The notes below the pieces were generated by a model. The model was not told the origin of the DNA. It saw only the letters and a list, made by a program, of their open reading frames with translations, and made no database searches. Below are positions 61,692 through 64,000 of a stretch of DNA of 64,000 bases, piece by piece; within the stretch, counting starts at the first letter, position 1; every line of letters starts with the position of its first letter. The DNA comes from Actinocorallia populi (GTDB taxonomy: Bacteria > Actinomycetota > Actinomycetes > Streptosporangiales > Streptosporangiaceae), in contig NZ_PVZV01000005.1 of NCBI RefSeq assembly GCF_002995495.1, forward strand, positions 434,001-498,000, given 5' to 3'. The translations under genes were made by a program, and so were the position numbers.

Positions 61692-64000
61692 ATGACGGCT
61701 GACCTCCCCCCGGAGACGGATCTCGAACGCCGCCTGGCGGCCATGACGTTGAAGGAGAAGGTCTCGCTGCTGACCGGCGCCGATGCCTGGAGCCTGGTGG
61801 AGGTTCCCGCGGCGGGCCTGCGGTCCCTGCGCCTGTCGGACGGGCCGGCCGGGCCGCGCGGGACCTCCTTCGGCCCCGACTCCGAACCCTCCCTGCTCTT
61901 CCCCAACACCACCTCCCTGGCGGCGACCTGGGACGTGGACGCCGTGCGCGAGGCGGGTGAGCTGATGGGAGCCCGGGCCCGGGAGATGGGCCTGCACGTC
62001 CTGCTCGCGCCGACGGTGAACCTGCACCGCTCCCCGCTGGGCGGCCGGCACTTCGAGTGCTTCTCCGAGGACCCCCTGCTCACCGCGAGGATGGCCGCCC
62101 CCTTCGTCGAGGGCGTGCAGTCGGCGGGCGTCGCCGTCTGCGTGAAGCACTTCGTGGGCAACGACTCCGAGACCGAGCGGATGAGCTACGACGCGCGGAT
62201 AGACGAGCGCACCCTGCGCGAGGTCTACCTCCAGCCGTTCGAGGCGGCGGTGCGCGAGGCGGGCGCCTGGACGGTGATGGCCGCCTACAACGGGGTCAAC
62301 GGCCGGACGATGACGGAGAACACCGCCCTGCTCACCGGCCTCCTCAAGGAGGAGTGGGGCTTCGACGGCGTCGTGATCTCGGACTGGACGGCGGCCCGCT
62401 CCACCGAGGAGCCCGCGCTGGCCGGCCTCGACCTGGCCATGCCCGGCCCGATCGGCCCGTGGGGCGACGCGCTCGTCGCCGCCGTCGAGGAGGGGCGCGT
62501 GCCGCAGGCCCTGATCGACGACAAGGTGCTGCGGATCCTGCGCCTGGCCGCACGGACGGGCGCGCTCGAGGGCGTGGACGCCGTGCCCGCTCCGCCCGTG
62601 CCGGACGACGTGCGCTCCCGGCTGCGGGATCTGGCGGTCCGGGGCACGGTCCTGCTGCGCAACGACGGCATCCTCCCGCTCTCGCCGGTGCGCAGGCTGG
62701 CGCTCGTCGGCCCCAACGCGGCGCGCTTGGCCGCGCAGGGCGGGGGCAGCGCCAACGTGCGGCCCGAGCACGTCGTCAGCCCGCTGGAAGGCCTGCGACG
62801 CGCCCTCGGCGACGACACCGAGATCACGGTGCACCCGGGTGTGTTCCCCCGGGCCAAGCTGGACCCGCTGACCGCGGCGAACGACCCGGAGACCGGCGAG
62901 CCCGGAGTCCGGCTCCGCTACCTGGCCGAGGACGGCTCGGTCCACTCCGAGGAGCACAAGGACCCCGCCCTGTGGTGGTTCCCGCTGATCCTCGACGACG
63001 CCGTCGCCGAACTGTCGGTCCAGGCCGTGCTGGAGCTCGGGGCGTCGGGCGACCACCGTCTCTCGGTGCTCGGAGCGGGCGAGTTCACGCTGCTCGTGCC
63101 CGGCCGGGAGCCGATGGCCTGCAGCCTGCTCGTCGAGAACCCCGACATCGGCGAGCTCGCCCTGAATCCTCCCTCGCACACCTTCGTCCTGCCCGCCTCC
63201 GCGGGCTCGCTTCCGGTCGAGATCAGGTGCCGGCCGCAGCGCGACTTCCCCTACCCGGTCGCGCTGCTGGGCCTGGGCTACGCCGAGCCGCGCGGCGATG
63301 ACGCCGCCGAGTTCGCCGCCGCCGTGGAGGCCGCCCGCGCCGCCGACGTGGCGGTGGTGGTCGTCGGCAGCGACGAGTACGCCGAGACCGAGAGCGTCGA
63401 CCGGACCTCGCTCGTGCTCCCCGGCGGTCAGGACGAGCTGGTGCGGGCGGTGTGCGAGGCCAATCCCCGCACCGTGGTCGTCGTGAACGCGGGCGCGCCG
63501 TGGCTGATGCCGTGGGCGGACGAGCCCGCCGCGCTTCTGTGGTCGTGGTTCCCCGGCCAGGAGGGCGGCGACGCCATCGCCGACGTCCTCACGGGTACGG
63601 AGCCGGGCGGGCGCCTGCCCACCACCTTCCCGACCGCCGAAGCCGATGCGCCGGTCCTCTCCACCAAGCCCGAAAAGGGAGTCCTCGACTACGCCGAGGG
63701 AGGCGTCATCGGCTACCGCGCCTACGCGCAGGCCGGGACCGAGCCGCTGTTCCCGTTCGGATACGGCCTGTCCTACACCGCCTGGAAGCACCTGGAGGCC
63801 CGCGCTTCCGGCCGTGTCGTCGAGGTCGAGGTCCGCAACTCCGGCGACCGCGCCGGCCGGGAGGTCGTCCAGGCCTACCTGATCGCTGACGACGAGCCCC
63901 CGCGCCTCGTCGGCTTCGCCGCGGTGCAGGCCGGACCGGGCGAGACGGTGACCGCCCGCATCGAGCTGACCGAACGGGCCCTGTCCCGCTGGACCGACGA
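61692..64000 (+). CDS. GH3 beta-glucosidase with inserted middle domain (truncated by window edge)
   Basis: ATG 61692, with AAAGGA 7-8 bases upstream, opens a GH3 frame still open at the window end (769 codons seen). It has LLAPTVNLHRSPLGGRHFEC, KHFVGNDSETER and GVVISDWTAAR (nucleophile Asp231). A ~140-residue beta-rich insertion (about residues 395-535, PETGEPGVRLRYLAEDGSV onward) sits in the sandwich domain, in the place where PA14 domains occur in GH3 beta-glucosidases. PFGYGLSYTAWKHL marks the FnIII-like domain. No signal peptide. Whether it carries the shared tail lies beyond the window. It belongs to a different GH3 branch than the three upstream. Confidence 0.92.
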   Translation, partial: MTADLPPETDLERRLAAMTLKEKVSLLTGADAWSLVEVPAAGLRSLRLSDGPAGPRGTSFGPDSEPSLLFPNTTSLAATWDVDAVREAGELMGARAREMGLHVLLAPTVNLHRSPLGGRHFECFSEDPLLTARMAAPFVEGVQSAGVAVCVKHFVGNDSETERMSYDARIDERTLREVYLQPFEAAVREAGAWTVMAAYNGVNGRTMTENTALLTGLLKEEWGFDGVVISDWTAARSTEEPALAGLDLAMPGPIGPWGDALVAAVEEGRVPQALIDDKVLRILRLAARTGALEGVDAVPAPPVPDDVRSRLRDLAVRGTVLLRNDGILPLSPVRRLALVGPNAARLAAQGGGSANVRPEHVVSPLEGLRRALGDDTEITVHPGVFPRAKLDPLTAANDPETGEPGVRLRYLAEDGSVHSEEHKDPALWWFPLILDDAVAELSVQAVLELGASGDHRLSVLGAGEFTLLVPGREPMACSLLVENPDIGELALNPPSHTFVLPASAGSLPVEIRCRPQRDFPYPVALLGLGYAEPRGDDAAEFAAAVEAARAADVAVVVVGSDEYAETESVDRTSLVLPGGQDELVRAVCEANPRTVVVVNAGAPWLMPWADEPAALLWSWFPGQEGGDAIADVLTGTEPGGRLPTTFPTAEADAPVLSTKPEKGVLDYAEGGVIGYRAYAQAGTEPLFPFGYGLSYTAWKHLEARASGRVVEVEVRNSGDRAGREVVQAYLIADDEPPRLVGFAAVQAGPGETVTARIELTERALSRWTD

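Noticed and set aside
1-64000. tRNA, rRNA, CRISPR array, integrase, attachment sites or replication origin
   Set aside because: I looked for cloverleaf-like segments, regularly spaced repeats and integrase-type proteins and saw none. Small or divergent RNA genes could escape reading by eye.

Overview
The window is high-GC DNA with dense, often overlapping genes, frequent GTG starts and strong GGAGG-type ribosome binding sites. It also has a LivM-LivG fusion, an F420-type LLM oxidoreductase and several LacI, IclR, TetR and DeoR regulators. Together these point to a soil- or plant-associated actinomycete; I cannot name the genus. Two decayed insertion-sequence remnants and stretches with more A/T-ending codons (about 2.2-9.7 kb) suggest that the left part is a mosaic of acquired DNA.

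Layout. (1) 0-3.4 kb: a secreted, tail-anchored protein, an LCAD-like acyl-CoA dehydrogenase, and a two-gene pair resembling a DUF6036 nucleotidyltransferase toxin-antitoxin module. (2) 3.5-14.3 kb: glycoside island A, with an IS3 remnant, GH78 alpha-rhamnosidase, GPH-type sugar importer, ISAs1 remnant, LacI regulator, GH3 and a multidomain GH43-like protein. (3) 14.3-18.2 kb: a DeoR regulator and the Leloir genes galT-galE-galK. (4) 18.5-29.6 kb: an IclR/TetR pair facing a long operon (DUF1214 protein, SDR, sulfotransferase, cysD, cysN/C, zinc dehydrogenase), followed by a KSTD/fumarate-reductase-like flavoprotein. This looks like a dedicated PAPS supply plus sulfonation unit. (5) 29.8-39.7 kb: glycoside island B (GH2, GPH importer, GH3, GH1, a 14-TM MFS protein, SDR), preceded by three phased operator-like boxes. 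(6) 39.8-44.7 kb: an MMPL transporter, a NarL-type two-component system and two DUF202 membrane proteins. (7) 44.75-52.25 kb: glycoside/sulfate island C (GPH importer, GH3, sulfatase, formylglycine-generating enzyme, LacI), with its own operator type. (8) 52.2-61.5 kb: small-molecule catabolic genes (MaoC, alpha/beta hydrolase, two SnoaL-like proteins, SDR, LLM oxidoreductase) and a Liv-type ABC importer. (9) 61.7 kb to the edge: a fourth GH3, cut by the window end.

How it may fit together. Every glycosidase lacks a visible signal peptide, and three GH3 genes sit beside GPH-family importers. Intact glycosides or sulfated glycosides are therefore probably imported and stripped in the cytoplasm; released galactose would enter the Leloir pathway. 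The neighbouring oxidoreductases, acyl-CoA-type enzymes and Liv importer could handle a hydrophobic aglycone such as a steroid- or terpenoid-like compound. That last link is inference.

The most unusual signals are: a 60-75 residue C-terminal module recurring on GH78, three GH3 enzymes and, more weakly, the sulfatase; two distinct LacI operator alphabets that tie the islands into regulons; and sulfonation and desulfation machinery in one locus.
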